From NCBI GenBank assembly GCA_023957125.1, contig JAMLHL010000011.1, positions 62,001 through 126,000 of the forward strand: 64,000 nucleotides of DNA, written 5' to 3'. This stretch comes from Chitinophagaceae bacterium (GTDB lineage Bacteria > Bacteroidota > Bacteroidia > Chitinophagales > Chitinophagaceae). The position numbers and the translations under genes are program-made. Shown here piece after piece: positions 18,017-27,822 of the stretch; the first letter of the stretch is position 1, and the number at the start of each line of letters is the position of its first letter. Under the pieces are notes generated by a model, which saw nothing but the letters and a program-made list of their open reading frames with translations, was not told where the DNA came from and searched no databases.

Positions 18017-19847
18017 ATAATAATCTTTGTGCAGCTCTCACATCATAATCGTACCCGGAATGTTTCTCCGCAATAACAGATCGTAATTCCGGAACAGCCG
18101 CTGATGCATCTTTTTTGTCGGCGCCATCCAATACGTTCAACGCCTGTACCCGCGCCATCAGGTTACTGCCTCTTAATTCGTTTACCAGGATATTGACCGC
18201 TTTTTTCTTCTCCCCTAAAATATACAGAGCCTCGGCAGCCGCTATACGAACCGAAGATTCCCTGTCTGTTAATAATAAGTTGAGGTATTTTTTTGCCCTC
18301 ATGGCTTCGCTGCCTAAAATAGTACAGCCGGAGGCTGCCCAATACCTTACATCCGGATCCCGATCCTGTAATCTTCCGATCAATTCATCCAGGTACCCGG
18401 GGTCTTTGGATGACGCCATCTCCGCCGTCTCTACAACTTTTTCTATGGGATAGGATGGAGAATGCGCATACTCATAAACGGTAGTGGTTTTCGACAATTC
18501 CTCTTTCCTGGCTTCAGGAATAAACCCCGCGTCCTTCGAAGCGATCAGCCAGTCGCGGGTAGCAATGCGCAGTCGTTTTAAAACATCCTGGTATTCTTTC
18601 TTATCCGCCAGGTTATCCACATTATCCGGATCCCGCTTGCAGTCGTATAATTCTTCCACCGGTTTGGGTCTGAAAAACCGCGACTGCATCTCATTTAATG
18701 TGCCTGTCTTATAAGCCGAATCCCAGGATTTCATAGACGGCGCCCGCCATAAATATTCAATGTACTGGGCATATATCTTATTGGGATAATAATTGCGGAT
18801 ATAACGATATCTTTCATCTCTCACGGATCTGACAAGATCTATACGCTCATCCATCCTTCCCCTGAAAGCAAAGCCATAGCGCTGCTCGTCAGACCGCTGT
18901 TTTCCGAGAAAAGCATGCCCCTGCATATACTGCGGAACGCTAATCCCGGCAAGACTCAAAACGGTGGGCGCAAAATCAACAAAGGTTACGATCTGACCGG
19001 TTTTAGTTCCATTCCTGTGAGGAGCAAGATGAGCATATTTTTCCGGGATCCGGATAATTAAAGGAACATGAAGTCCGGATTCGTACATAAACCGCTTACT
19101 CCGGGGTAAAACGCCTCCGTTATCCCCGTAATAAAATACGATGGTATTCTCCGAAAGTCCTCCGTCGTCCAGTTCTTTCAGCAACCTGCCCACTTCCTTA
19201 TCCATGTCTTCTAATTTGTCATAATACTGCGCCCAATCGTGCTTCATCTCGGGTGTTGCCGGCTGATAGGCTGGTACTTTAATGCGCTCCGGATCATGTC
19301 TCAAATCATTCCTGTAGTTATGAATGGAACTTTCATGACTGGTGCCAATATTGAAGACGGCAAAAAACGGCTGACCGGGTTTCCGGTTTTTATACGTGGC
19401 TTTATTACCCGATTCATCCCATGCACCGGGCTGGTCAATGGTATTATAATCTTTCTTCGCGTGATTAGCGGTATAATATCCGGCTTCCCGCAAATAACGG
19501 GGAAAAAACTTTATGAATCCGGGGATCGGATAATCGCTCCTCATATTTTCCGTACCCATAGCGGTAGGATACATCCCGGTTATAAGGGTGGAACGCGCCG
19601 GCGCGCAAACAGGAGCCGTACAAAAGGCATTTTCATACAATATGCCCTCACCGGCCAGCCGGTCTATATTAGGAGTGGTTGCTATCTCATCTCCATAACA
19701 GCCTAACAGGGTGGTATTATCTTCACTTACGATCCAAAGTATATTGGGCTTGTCCGGGTTACCGCTCTGAGCATTTGATACCAGGCAATAAAACACCACG
19801 ATCCATAAGGAGGCGTACTTTTTCATGTATCCGTTTTTGACCGGCAT
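17991..19847 (-). CDS. Exported sulfatase with C-terminal HEAT-like repeats
   Basis: 618 residues, similar to heparan N-sulfatase (sulfamidase)-like enzymes of Bacteroidota. Signal peptide MKKYASLWIVVFYCLVSNAQ starts at Met8, so a start at 19826 is equally likely. The formylglycine motif is CAPARSTLITG (Cys81), with Ala in place of the usual Pro, and the calcium site YYGDNGG is present. After about residue 480 the chain changes to helical repeats (DPDVRYWAASGC..., ESSVRIAAAEALYILG), a HEAT-like module not part of the catalytic fold. First gene of a two-sulfatase operon. Substrate unknown. Confidence 0.87.
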   Translation of the reverse strand: MPVKNGYMKKYASLWIVVFYCLVSNAQSGNPDKPNILWIVSEDNTTLLGCYGDEIATTPNIDRLAGEGILYENAFCTAPVCAPARSTLITGMYPTAMGTENMRSDYPIPGFIKFFPRYLREAGYYTANHAKKDYNTIDQPGAWDESGNKATYKNRKPGQPFFAVFNIGTSHESSIHNYRNDLRHDPERIKVPAYQPATPEMKHDWAQYYDKLEDMDKEVGRLLKELDDGGLSENTIVFYYGDNGGVLPRSKRFMYESGLHVPLIIRIPEKYAHLAPHRNGTKTGQIVTFVDFAPTVLSLAGISVPQYMQGHAFLGKQRSDEQRYGFAFRGRMDERIDLVRSVRDERYRYIRNYYPNKIYAQYIEYLWRAPSMKSWDSAYKTGTLNEMQSRFFRPKPVEELYDCKRDPDNVDNLADKKEYQDVLKRLRIATRDWLIASKDAGFIPEARKEELSKTTTVYEYAHSPSYPIEKVVETAEMASSKDPGYLDELIGRLQDRDPDVRYWAASGCTILGSEAMRAKKYLNLLLTDRESSVRIAAAEALYILGEKKKAVNILVNELRGSNLMARVQALNVLDGADKKDASAAVPELRSVIAEKHSGYDYDVRAAQRLLYETTDTHF

Positions 19848-19899
19848 ACCGGAGCCGATTTAATAATTAAAAGTACAAGTTATAGTTTTTTGCCGCCGG

Positions 19900-19925
19900 A
19901 AAAAAACAGGTTCTTTGCAAACCTG
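19900..19925 (-). terminator. Rho-independent terminator of the cupin operon
   Basis: Read on the minus strand: stem CAGGTT, loop TGCAAAG, stem AACCTG, then seven T residues. It lies 65-90 bases past the stop of the last gene of the operon (cupin, ending at 19990) and before the next sulfatase gene on the same strand. Confidence 0.75.
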
Positions 19926-19989
19926 GCTGGTGGTGTCCTGAGTTGAAGCTGTTTTCAAATGCAGTCGTCTATGTGTGTCGGCATTTTTA

Positions 19990-20469
19990 TCATTTACTGT
20001 TATATTCTTCATCCGTTACAGGCTCTAACCAAACCGTTTCGCCTTTTTCTCCCCCCGTAATGGCTACCTGAACAAAGGGAGTGTCCGCACCGGCTCCATG
20101 CCAGTGAGGTGTATCGGGCGGGCACTTTATTGCATCGCCTTTACGAAGTAATTGCTTCGGCTTTCCTTTTTCCTGGTAGTAGCCTACGCCCTCAATTGCC
20201 AACAATATCTGCCCTGCCGGGTGTATATGCCATTTGCTCCTGGCACCCGCTTCAAAGGTCACGTTTCCTACGGATATTGTATTAAGGCTATCCGATTCTA
20301 TGAGCATCTGCAGGTAGGCTGTTCCCGTGAAATTAGCATTGGTTATTTTTTTGCCCTGCGCAAATACAAGATCTCCCTGCTGTTTTACTCCTGCCATTTT
20401 TTGATGGTTATTGCAGGCTGTAGACAGTACAGTTACAAGCGGCAGGATAAACTTTAAATTACATTTCAT
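19990..20469 (-). CDS. Cupin-domain lipoprotein
   Basis: 159 residues. A lipoprotein signal ends at LSTAC (Cys19). A single cupin barrel follows, with metal motif 1 around GARSKWHIHPAGQILLAIEGVGYYQEKGK (about residues 70-98) and motif 2 PPDTPHWHGAG near residue 117. Single-domain cupins of this kind include (R)-mandelonitrile lyase-like and quercetinase-like proteins; the reaction cannot be assigned. It is the last gene of a minus-strand operon, 10 bases after the hydrolase, and is followed by a terminator. Confidence 0.8.
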   Translation of the reverse strand: MKCNLKFILPLVTVLSTACNNHQKMAGVKQQGDLVFAQGKKITNANFTGTAYLQMLIESDSLNTISVGNVTFEAGARSKWHIHPAGQILLAIEGVGYYQEKGKPKQLLRKGDAIKCPPDTPHWHGAGADTPFVQVAITGGEKGETVWLEPVTDEEYNSK

Positions 20470-20479
20470 CGTCTTAACT

Positions 20480-21565
20480 TTAAAGGTTTGTTTGATAGAA
20501 ATTTACCAGCTTATTTACAGCCTGTGATACGTATTCGGGTTTCCAGTAAGTTTGTATGTGTGTGGCGCCATCAATCACAAACAGTTCCCTGCTTTTTGCA
20601 GTGGTAGCTTTGCTGAATGCTTCATCTGTCATATATTTTGTATCGGCTTTGCTTCCGGCCATCATTAGCAAAGGTTGGTTGATCAAATCAATTCCGTCTG
20701 TGGCATCCCAGGTCATTAAATCCATAAGGCTGCTCATGGTGTATAAAAAAGTGGAATTGGGATGTGCATGGGTTCTGTAATAATATACATATCCCTCACG
20801 ATACAGATCGGTTGGCGTTTTAGCGATTTCTTCATCTGTGATGCCCGCTACACCTGCATAAATAGTTTTACCACCTGCTGCTTCCTGCGCACGGGCATCC
20901 GCAGCCTGTTGTAAGCGCTCCTGGATAGTGTTCAATTGGGAATTTTGGAAGCCATTGCGTCTTACCTCGCCCGAATTGAACATACTTAAAGTTGCAACAG
21001 CCTTGATACGTTTATCCGATTGAGCTGCTTTTAAGGTATAGCCACCGCCGCCACAGATACCTAAAGCACCTAAACGGTTTGCATCAACCCCGGCATATTG
21101 AGCAATATAATCAACCATACCGCGAATATCTTCTGTCCGGTATTGGGGCTTATCGGTATGGCGTGGCGCTCCGCCGCTTGCCCCCTGGTATGCTGCATCG
21201 GCGGCAATGGTTATATAACCATCCTCTGCCAAACGCTGCGCATACAGTCCGGCAGTCTGTTCTTTTATACCACCATTGGGATGTGCAACCACTACTGCCG
21301 GGTACTTCTTAGACGCATCATAGCTGGCAGGAGTATAAACGTTGGCAGCAATATCAATCCCGTTCAGCTTATAGGTAACAGGGTGAATATTCACTTTCCC
21401 ATTTTCATTTTTGGTGATCGCTCCCTCATAGACAAGCGTATAGGGATTTTTCTTCTTTAAGGTTTCTTGCTTTGAACCTATCTGTGATTGACTGGTCTGT
21501 GCATTTACTGCATCAGTGGCTGCTGTTGACATCGCTAATGCAATTATTGACATTATCTTTTTCAT
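20480..21565 (-). CDS. Exported alpha/beta hydrolase, dienelactone-hydrolase-like
   Basis: 361 residues with signal peptide (MKKIMSIIALAMSTAATDAVNAQ). The nucleophile elbow is GICGGGG, with Cys in place of Ser as in dienelactone hydrolases. The acid is likely in MAGSKADTKYM and the histidine in DGATHIQTY. It lies between the cupin (10 bases) and carboxymuconolactone-decarboxylase-like gene (10 bases). This pairing recalls aromatic-ring lactone chemistry but is exported. Substrate unknown. Confidence 0.82.
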   Translation of the reverse strand: MKKIMSIIALAMSTAATDAVNAQTSQSQIGSKQETLKKKNPYTLVYEGAITKNENGKVNIHPVTYKLNGIDIAANVYTPASYDASKKYPAVVVAHPNGGIKEQTAGLYAQRLAEDGYITIAADAAYQGASGGAPRHTDKPQYRTEDIRGMVDYIAQYAGVDANRLGALGICGGGGYTLKAAQSDKRIKAVATLSMFNSGEVRRNGFQNSQLNTIQERLQQAADARAQEAAGGKTIYAGVAGITDEEIAKTPTDLYREGYVYYYRTHAHPNSTFLYTMSSLMDLMTWDATDGIDLINQPLLMMAGSKADTKYMTDEAFSKATTAKSRELFVIDGATHIQTYWKPEYVSQAVNKLVNFYQTNL

Positions 21566-21575
21566 TCTTAAAATT

Positions 21576-22313
21576 TTATTTCCTGGTTTTTAGTACTTCG
21601 TCCAAAATTATCTGTGCTGCTTTTGCTTCCTTTTTGCCTATGGTTGATCTTATGGTATTTACAAACTGCTGTAACTGTTCGGATGTCAAACCTACATTCA
21701 GGCAAATGGTCAAATGAGAACGAAGCATAGGCTCTACGCCACCGATGCTGCTGAGTACAGAGATCGTAACCAGCTCCCGGTCAGTATAGGATAGTATGTC
21801 GCGCTCAAACAGGTCAGCAAACAGGTGCTCTTTGAGGAAGATTTCTATTTGGGGCGCAAAAGCGGCGTAACCTGTCTTGGTTCCGTCATTTTTGGCACCG
21901 GAAAGCTTTTCCAAAATATCCTTACCGCGGTCATATTTACTACGCTCATTGGTAACAGGCGATGCTTCTGCTCCGATAGGATCATTTATTCCTTTAGCTT
22001 TACGCTCGTCCAGTACTGCCATAAAGGTTTGCAATCCGCGGATGCTGCGCGGGAAACCGCAATAAGCATAAAGGTGAACAAGGACTTCCTTTATTTCATT
22101 GACAGTAAGATCCGCATCAAGCCCTGTATTCAACGCTGTTTTTAGCTTTGATAAATCGCCTTTTGCAGTTAACGCAGCGATAGAAACAATGCTTTGTTCT
22201 TTCGGGCTTAGTTTCTTAGTTGCATTCACATTGTCTTGTGCTTTCAGATTACAGTTAAAACAAAAGATTGCGATTAGTAACCCCGTGATCGTATTTGCTT
22301 TTATTTTCTTCAT
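21576..22313 (-). CDS. Exported tandem carboxymuconolactone decarboxylase-like protein
   Basis: 245 residues with signal peptide ending near AQD (residue 27). Two CMD-type four-helix units follow, about residues 38-130 (LSPKEQSIVSIAALTAKGDLSKL, AYCGFP) and 150-245 (LSYTDRELVTISVLSSIGG). The CMD family includes gamma-carboxymuconolactone decarboxylase and AhpD-like peroxidatic proteins. The AhpD CxxC pair is absent and only one Cys is in the AYCGFP segment, so a peroxidase role is not supported. Export is unusual for the family. Member of the six-gene operon. Confidence 0.8.
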   Translation of the reverse strand: MKKIKANTITGLLIAIFCFNCNLKAQDNVNATKKLSPKEQSIVSIAALTAKGDLSKLKTALNTGLDADLTVNEIKEVLVHLYAYCGFPRSIRGLQTFMAVLDERKAKGINDPIGAEASPVTNERSKYDRGKDILEKLSGAKNDGTKTGYAAFAPQIEIFLKEHLFADLFERDILSYTDRELVTISVLSSIGGVEPMLRSHLTICLNVGLTSEQLQQFVNTIRSTIGKKEAKAAQIILDEVLKTRK

Positions 22314-22418
22314 TCGTTTTTTTTATTGTATAGATTGCCCCTTTGAACAACCCAACGATAAGGATAAACCAATCATAATGCAGCATACAATAGCACTTCT
22401 TATTTCAGGTTTCATTCG

Positions 22419-22928
22419 TTATTGCTTTGATGGTGTTGCATTGCTATTCATTTTAACCGGACGAAGCAGATGCGAAAACGTGAGTGAACCCATCTTCCAT
22501 ACGCCGTTTTCTTTGATGTACACTTCGGTTACCATAAAAGGATTGGTAACGGTATTGCCGCCAACCACTGCTTCCAAATCAATATCGTTTAAGAGTATGG
22601 CAGTGTTGCCAATAATGTTCACTATAACAGAATAGATTGCTGCTTTCTTGTACCAAATGCCTCCGCTTTTTATAGTATTCAATTCAGGCTGTTTGCCCCA
22701 GCTTCCTCCCATGTGAATAAACATGGATTTATCATCAAACAGCACATTTAGAGAATCTACATTTTTGTCAGCCATCCAGTTCCATTTCTGCTTGGAAAGG
22801 TTGATGACTTCCTGCTGCTCAGGTGTATTATTCGCAGCCGTTTTAATTGTCTCAGTTGGCGGTTGCTGTGCATGGGACGATTGTACACCGATTACTAATA
22901 AAAACAATCCGGGAATTAATGATTTCAT
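22419..22928 (-). CDS. Exported NTF2-like (DUF4440/SnoaL-type) protein
   Basis: 169 residues: signal peptide MKSLIPGLFLLVIGVQSSHAQ, then a single cone-shaped NTF2-like domain from about residue 35 (EVINLSKQKWNWMADKNVDSLNVLFDD to the end). Small proteins of this fold bind or isomerise small organic molecules. No catalytic residues can be assigned. It is 105 bases upstream of the CMD gene and 36 bases after the next hydrolase gene in the same operon. Confidence 0.75.
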   Translation of the reverse strand: MKSLIPGLFLLVIGVQSSHAQQPPTETIKTAANNTPEQQEVINLSKQKWNWMADKNVDSLNVLFDDKSMFIHMGGSWGKQPELNTIKSGGIWYKKAAIYSVIVNIIGNTAILLNDIDLEAVVGGNTVTNPFMVTEVYIKENGVWKMGSLTFSHLLRPVKMNSNATPSKQ

Positions 22929-22964
22929 ACAGATAATTATTTATAGTTTTAAAAAACGGATGCG

Positions 22965-24077
22965 CTACTTATCCAATCCTTTTTCTTTTAACCAGGCTGC
23001 CAATACATTCGCTATCTCTTTATTGTTTAAGTCTGACATGATGAAATGCGTATTCCCTTTTATACCTGTTTCGGGTAAGTGAACTATAGTGACATCGCCA
23101 CCATGAGCATTTACTACCTTTGCCCATTGCCTTGCCGTGGCAAGCACATTGCGCCAAAAGTTTTGCGAAGCAGCATTGGTTTCTTCTTCCGGAATATTAT
23201 CGCCATAGTAAACTACGATGGGGATTTTGGTCAGCTTCATAAATGCGTCAAGCGGCACACCTGCTCCGCCACGATTGCCTTCGGGAGTTTCATCCTCCGG
23301 GAAGGTAAATCCACCCGGTTCAATGGCTACAATAGCTTTTACGTGGGCATTCTTAATAGCGATTTTCCAACCCGGCGCACCGCCTGCAGAATGCGTAAAC
23401 AGAATGCCGTCTCCCGATTTATCAAACACTGCAGACATTGCATTCACAATCGTTGCTTCCTCTACAATGCCTGTGTTCGGGGTCATCATCCGGAAAAACC
23501 TGTCCAGGGATAAGCTGTCCTTTGGAAACTGAACACCATCGTAGAACTTAGGGTATTGCCCGATACGGAATTGCGTAAACCAGGTTTGGTCATCGGGCGT
23601 TGCTGTGATCTGTATCGGCTTTGTGGTCTGTCCCGCATCGCCACGCCCCGGCTGGTCAACGAGATATACGCCGTAACCCTTTTGTAAAAAGATATTGGCA
23701 AAGCCTTCACGCCCGTCAGCAGTAGTTTGCCAGGAGCGTTTAGATTGCCCATAGCCGTGCAGGAACACCATTGCATTGTGTTTTGTATTTACAGGAATTT
23801 GGTAAAACACATCAGCATGGTCCCCGTGCCGTGTTTGCCCGCCCTGTGCCTCATTCCACGGTTTGAGCGGGTCAAATACACCCTCGCTTTTAATTACCGT
23901 ACCACCCGCCGAAAATGCTCCCTGCTCTTTAATAACCAAATTGCCACGGCTATTTTCTTTTGTTGCAGCACACGATGAAACTATGATAACAACAACGCAT
24001 ATTAACAAGGCATTCAGCAATATTTTATTACTGTATTTTTGGTTGCTGTGCTTGATTTTTTCTCTCATTTTTAGCAT
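22965..24077 (-). CDS. Alpha/beta hydrolase lipoprotein
   Basis: 370 residues with lipobox IVSSC (Cys36) after a hydrophobic segment. The alpha/beta hydrolase core has oxyanion region FLHGYGQSKRSW (near 105), nucleophile elbow FTHSAGGAPG (near 228) and catalytic His in GNTHFIMSDLNN near the C-terminus. This resembles exported esterases. It lies 19 bases after the aldo/keto reductase gene and 36 before the NTF2-like gene, in one operon. Substrate unknown. Confidence 0.82.
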   Translation of the reverse strand: MLKMREKIKHSNQKYSNKILLNALLICVVVIIVSSCAATKENSRGNLVIKEQGAFSAGGTVIKSEGVFDPLKPWNEAQGGQTRHGDHADVFYQIPVNTKHNAMVFLHGYGQSKRSWQTTADGREGFANIFLQKGYGVYLVDQPGRGDAGQTTKPIQITATPDDQTWFTQFRIGQYPKFYDGVQFPKDSLSLDRFFRMMTPNTGIVEEATIVNAMSAVFDKSGDGILFTHSAGGAPGWKIAIKNAHVKAIVAIEPGGFTFPEDETPEGNRGGAGVPLDAFMKLTKIPIVVYYGDNIPEEETNAASQNFWRNVLATARQWAKVVNAHGGDVTIVHLPETGIKGNTHFIMSDLNNKEIANVLAAWLKEKGLDK

Positions 24078-24096
24078 AATTATTTTTTAATTTATT

Positions 24097-25101
<1,005 letters not shown>

Positions 25102-25164
25102 CTATGGATAAGCCAGCTATACAAACCGACCATTTAAATGCTACTGCAAAGTTCCTCACTAAAA

Positions 25165-25338
25165 ATGGGGGTATTAGTATATGGATTACTGCTTTTTCTA
25201 CCAATATTACTGATTGGGTTTGCGGGAATGAAAAGCCCTGGTTTCCGGGACTGGGGAGTTGCTGTTTGTATAACCAAACTTCACAAACTTGTCAAATACG
25301 ATTGGCGTAGTGTAATTGCTTATATTCTGCGGAATTAA
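25165..25338 (+). other. Possible small membrane protein, or duplicated fragment, containing repeat copy 1
   Basis: A 57-codon frame (Met at 25165) whose first 20 residues are strongly hydrophobic. The core LLLFLPILLIGF is encoded by the 38-bp repeat at 25184-25221. The second repeat copy (26383-26420) is read in the same frame in another small open frame. It could be a small membrane peptide or a remnant made when the BRO gene inserted. No family recognised. Confidence 0.3.
25184..25221 (+). repeat. 38-bp direct repeat, left copy
   Basis: Exact 38-base match to 26383-26420 in the same orientation, starting GATTACTGCTTTTTCTACCA and ending TGATTGGGTTT. The pair brackets the BRO-N/DinD-like gene, 1199 bases apart. 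Flanking bases do not match beyond the 38. This fits att-type or recombination-derived duplication at insertion. Confidence 0.9.
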
Positions 25339-25372
25339 ACAAATATCTCTACTAATTTGTTGTTGCTATCCT

Positions 25373-26230
25373 TTATTGGGGTTTGTTTTTCCCGATTTGT
25401 TTGGGAGTGTCTTTTCCTTTTAATGCTGTTTTTGCGTTCAGTGAACTAACCACTTTTTTACCTGTTTTTGCTTCCAATTCCTTTCTGGCTACGTTGGCTA
25501 CATTTCCACCTTGCCGGGCAACCTTTGCGTTTTCTTCAAAAGTTTCGGGATTGGTTGCCTGTGAAATGTCTTTGGTTGAAGCCTCTGCCAGCATACTCAA
25601 AATCAGTTCGGTGTTGGTCATATTATCCCGAAGGTTTTCCTTTTTTAAACCTTTCAGCACTTTGTATTCTTTGGTGGTATTGCCACTCCATGCTTTGGTA
25701 ATGATATCTGTTAAAGTGGCAAACTGAACCCCCTCTTTCAGCCCACGTTTTTTCCACTCGTCTGTAAGCTCTTTGCGGATTTCAATGCTTTTCAGGCGTT
25801 GGTTAATCCAGTTTTCAGAATAACCCAATTTCAGGTATTGCTCCAGGGCACGGTCAATGGTCAGTTCGGGGTCTTGCATTTCGTCCAATCGCTCGGAAGC
25901 AACTTGTGCCAACCATAACTTAAACGGTTCGGCTTTGGGAGAGGGGATTGACTGGATTAAACGAAAAATCTGTTCAGTATCGGCTACATCTGTCAGTCGC
26001 ATCTTACCGTCTGGTGCTTCCATTTTCAACTGTCCGATTTTTTCGGACAGTTCACTTCCTTCCTTTTTGAGCTTGGTTTTCAGATCATTCCAATACTTTC
26101 TCGGTCTGTCTGTTCCTGTAAGTACTTCAATGACGTCAATAACGGAAATGTACCAAAGTTCCTTTCCTTCGTTCCAGTGAGTACGAACCTGCTTTTGCTC
26201 AAATATTTTTATAGCGGTTTGTTTTGTCAT
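25373..26230 (-). CDS. BRO-N / DNA-damage-inducible protein D-like protein
   Basis: 285 residues. The N-terminal BRO-N domain (WYISVIDVIEVLTGTDRPRKYWNDL, about 26-50) is typical of phage and plasmid antirepressors. The C-terminal half resembles DinD (YKVLKGLKKENLRDNMTNTELILSMLAEAST and ARQGGNVANVARKELEAKTGKKVVS), giving the standard DinD-type arrangement. DinD modulates RecA filaments in E. coli; this one may do likewise. It is a lone gene bracketed by 38-bp direct repeats, placed between an AraC regulator and the operon it probably controls. This suggests recent arrival with a mobile element. Confidence 0.8.
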   Translation of the reverse strand: MTKQTAIKIFEQKQVRTHWNEGKELWYISVIDVIEVLTGTDRPRKYWNDLKTKLKKEGSELSEKIGQLKMEAPDGKMRLTDVADTEQIFRLIQSIPSPKAEPFKLWLAQVASERLDEMQDPELTIDRALEQYLKLGYSENWINQRLKSIEIRKELTDEWKKRGLKEGVQFATLTDIITKAWSGNTTKEYKVLKGLKKENLRDNMTNTELILSMLAEASTKDISQATNPETFEENAKVARQGGNVANVARKELEAKTGKKVVSSLNAKTALKGKDTPKQIGKNKPQ

Positions 26231-26360
26231 CGGCTACCAGTTATCAGCAACAAACTTACAAAAAAGCCCGGGCATAATTATGTTGCTGTCACTAAAAACA
26301 GGGATGGTGATTTCGAATGATTTGACAGCAATACATTGCAAGATGATTTTATTAAACGCG

Positions 26361-26453
26361 ATGCGCAAAAACCGCTTATACCGATTACTGCTTTTTCTAC
26401 CAATATTACTGATTGGGTTTTGGGTATGGTTATACCAGTCGTGGAATGTGTAA
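26361..26453 (+). other. Possible 30-residue membrane peptide containing repeat copy 2
   Basis: Short frame MRKNRLYRLLLFLPILLIG followed by FWVWLYQSWNV, one transmembrane helix preceded by basic residues. The helix core comes from the 38-bp repeat. It ends 25 bases before the AraC gene and could be a leader peptide or a true small protein. Support is limited to the charge and hydrophobic pattern. Confidence 0.35.
26383..26420 (+). repeat. 38-bp direct repeat, right copy
   Basis: Second copy of the repeat at 25184-25221, identical over 38 bases. It lies 59 bases before the AraC start codon, within the regulator's likely leader. Confidence 0.9.
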
Positions 26454-26478
26454 ATTTGTATTACAAGATACAGGAGCG

Positions 26479-27372
26479 ATGAAAGATATACTCAACTTTG
26501 ATACGATACATAAATACAACGTTTTCAATAACAATAAAACATTGCATCCATTGGTGAGCGTGGTTCATTTGGATAAGGCTGCGCCAAGACATAACAGGCG
26601 TTTGCGTTATGAGTTCTATACTATCTTTTTGAAGCAAATTTATTGTGGCGACCTGCGATATGGATTGGGCAATTATGATTATGAGGAAGGGACGCTGATA
26701 TTCCTGGCTCCCGGGCAGGTGATTGGGCAAAACAGTGAAGATTATTATCAGCCACAAGGTGTTGCATTGGTGTTTCATCCCGATTTGCTCATAGCCACAT
26801 CGCTCGGGAAAAATATAGACAATTATCATTTTTTCTCCTATGCCGTAAACGAAGCCCTGCATTTATCGGAGGATGAAAGAAAAATTATCCTGGATTGTTT
26901 TTCTAAAATTGAATATGAGCTGCAACATGCCATTGATAAACATAGCAAGCAATTAATTGTATCCAATATTGAGTTGTTTTTAAATTACTGTACCCGCTTT
27001 TATGACCGCCAGTTTATAACCCGTGAAAATGTCAATAAAGGAATTTTAGAAAAATTTGAAGAATTATTGAACGGTTATTTTTCATCGGATAAGCCAACAG
27101 AGATAGGATTGCCTTCCGTTGCCTGGTGTGCTGATGAATTGCACTTATCGGCTAATTATTTCGGCGATTTAATTAAGAAAGAAACCGGGAAATCCGCCCA
27201 GGAATATATTCAGAACAAAATCATTGAGGTTGCCAAAAACAGGATTTTCGCCAGCGGTAAAACTATTAATGAAATTGCTTTTGAATTGGGGTTTAAATAT
27301 CCTCAGCATTTTACCAGATTGTTTAAGCAAAAAACAGGAACCACACCCAATGAACACCGGAACTTGAACTGA
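26479..27372 (+). CDS. AraC-family transcriptional regulator
   Basis: Start chosen at ATG 26479, which follows AGGAG by two bases. The longer frame from 26413 would translate the direct repeat and lacks family similarity. The 297-residue product has an N-terminal cupin-like sensor (about 30-170) and two C-terminal AraC helix-turn-helices (LSANYFGDLIKKETGKSAQE and INEIAFELGFKYPQHFTRLF). It points away from the exported-enzyme operon and probably regulates it. The inducer is likely a small organic molecule; unknown. Confidence 0.87.
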   Translation: MKDILNFDTIHKYNVFNNNKTLHPLVSVVHLDKAAPRHNRRLRYEFYTIFLKQIYCGDLRYGLGNYDYEEGTLIFLAPGQVIGQNSEDYYQPQGVALVFHPDLLIATSLGKNIDNYHFFSYAVNEALHLSEDERKIILDCFSKIEYELQHAIDKHSKQLIVSNIELFLNYCTRFYDRQFITRENVNKGILEKFEELLNGYFSSDKPTEIGLPSVAWCADELHLSANYFGDLIKKETGKSAQEYIQNKIIEVAKNRIFASGKTINEIAFELGFKYPQHFTRLFKQKTGTTPNEHRNLN

Positions 27373-27413
27373 ATAAACCGCCTCAATTAAGGAAGAAATC
27401 CGATTATTCGCAA

Positions 27414-27815
27414 CTAACGGGAGGGTGTTTCGCCGGGGCTCATCTTGATAAAGCCGGGCAATTTCAAACCGGCCTGCGGCTTGTAGGGTAAAATATAGGT
27501 GGTGTTTCCTTTTTTGAAGGTAAGCACCGAAACAGCGGATGATGGAGCGGACTGCTCCGTGGAGGCGAGATTAAAATTGGCTTTCCCTAAATTTTTATTA
27601 TTGAGGATATAAGTATCCTTCAGGGAAAATGTAACGGTGGACTTCAGATCGGAAAAAGCCCCTGATGCGTGGGAAGATTCCTTATGTTTGTTGTCTATCT
27701 CCGACTTAACTCTTATCCCGCTTACCGCAAACACATACTGGGCAATGGCAAACATAGCAATAACTATAAAGCTATGTTTAACAAAATGTTCAGTTATGTT
27801 TCTGTCTCTTTTCAT
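27414..27815 (-). CDS. Small membrane-anchored hypothetical protein
   Basis: 133 residues, no recognised family. One hydrophobic segment (about residues 14-33, SFIVIAMFAIAQYVFAVSGI) is followed by about 100 residues probably outside the cytoplasm, rich in Ser/Lys/Thr with beta-type alternation (STVTFSLKDTYILNNKNLG). The C-terminus ends PGETPSR. It is a single gene with a well-formed Bacteroidota promoter just upstream, which supports it being real. Confidence 0.65.
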   Translation of the reverse strand: MKRDRNITEHFVKHSFIVIAMFAIAQYVFAVSGIRVKSEIDNKHKESSHASGAFSDLKSTVTFSLKDTYILNNKNLGKANFNLASTEQSAPSSAVSVLTFKKGNTTYILPYKPQAGLKLPGFIKMSPGETPSR

Positions 27816-27822
27816 TATATAG

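Noticed and set aside
21576..22313. AhpD-type peroxidase role for the CMD-like protein
   Set aside because: The CxxC redox pair needed for AhpD activity is missing.
25373..26230. BRO-N/DinD gene as part of a prophage
   Set aside because: No integrase, capsid, tail or lysis genes are near; it is a single gene, so prophage is not supported.
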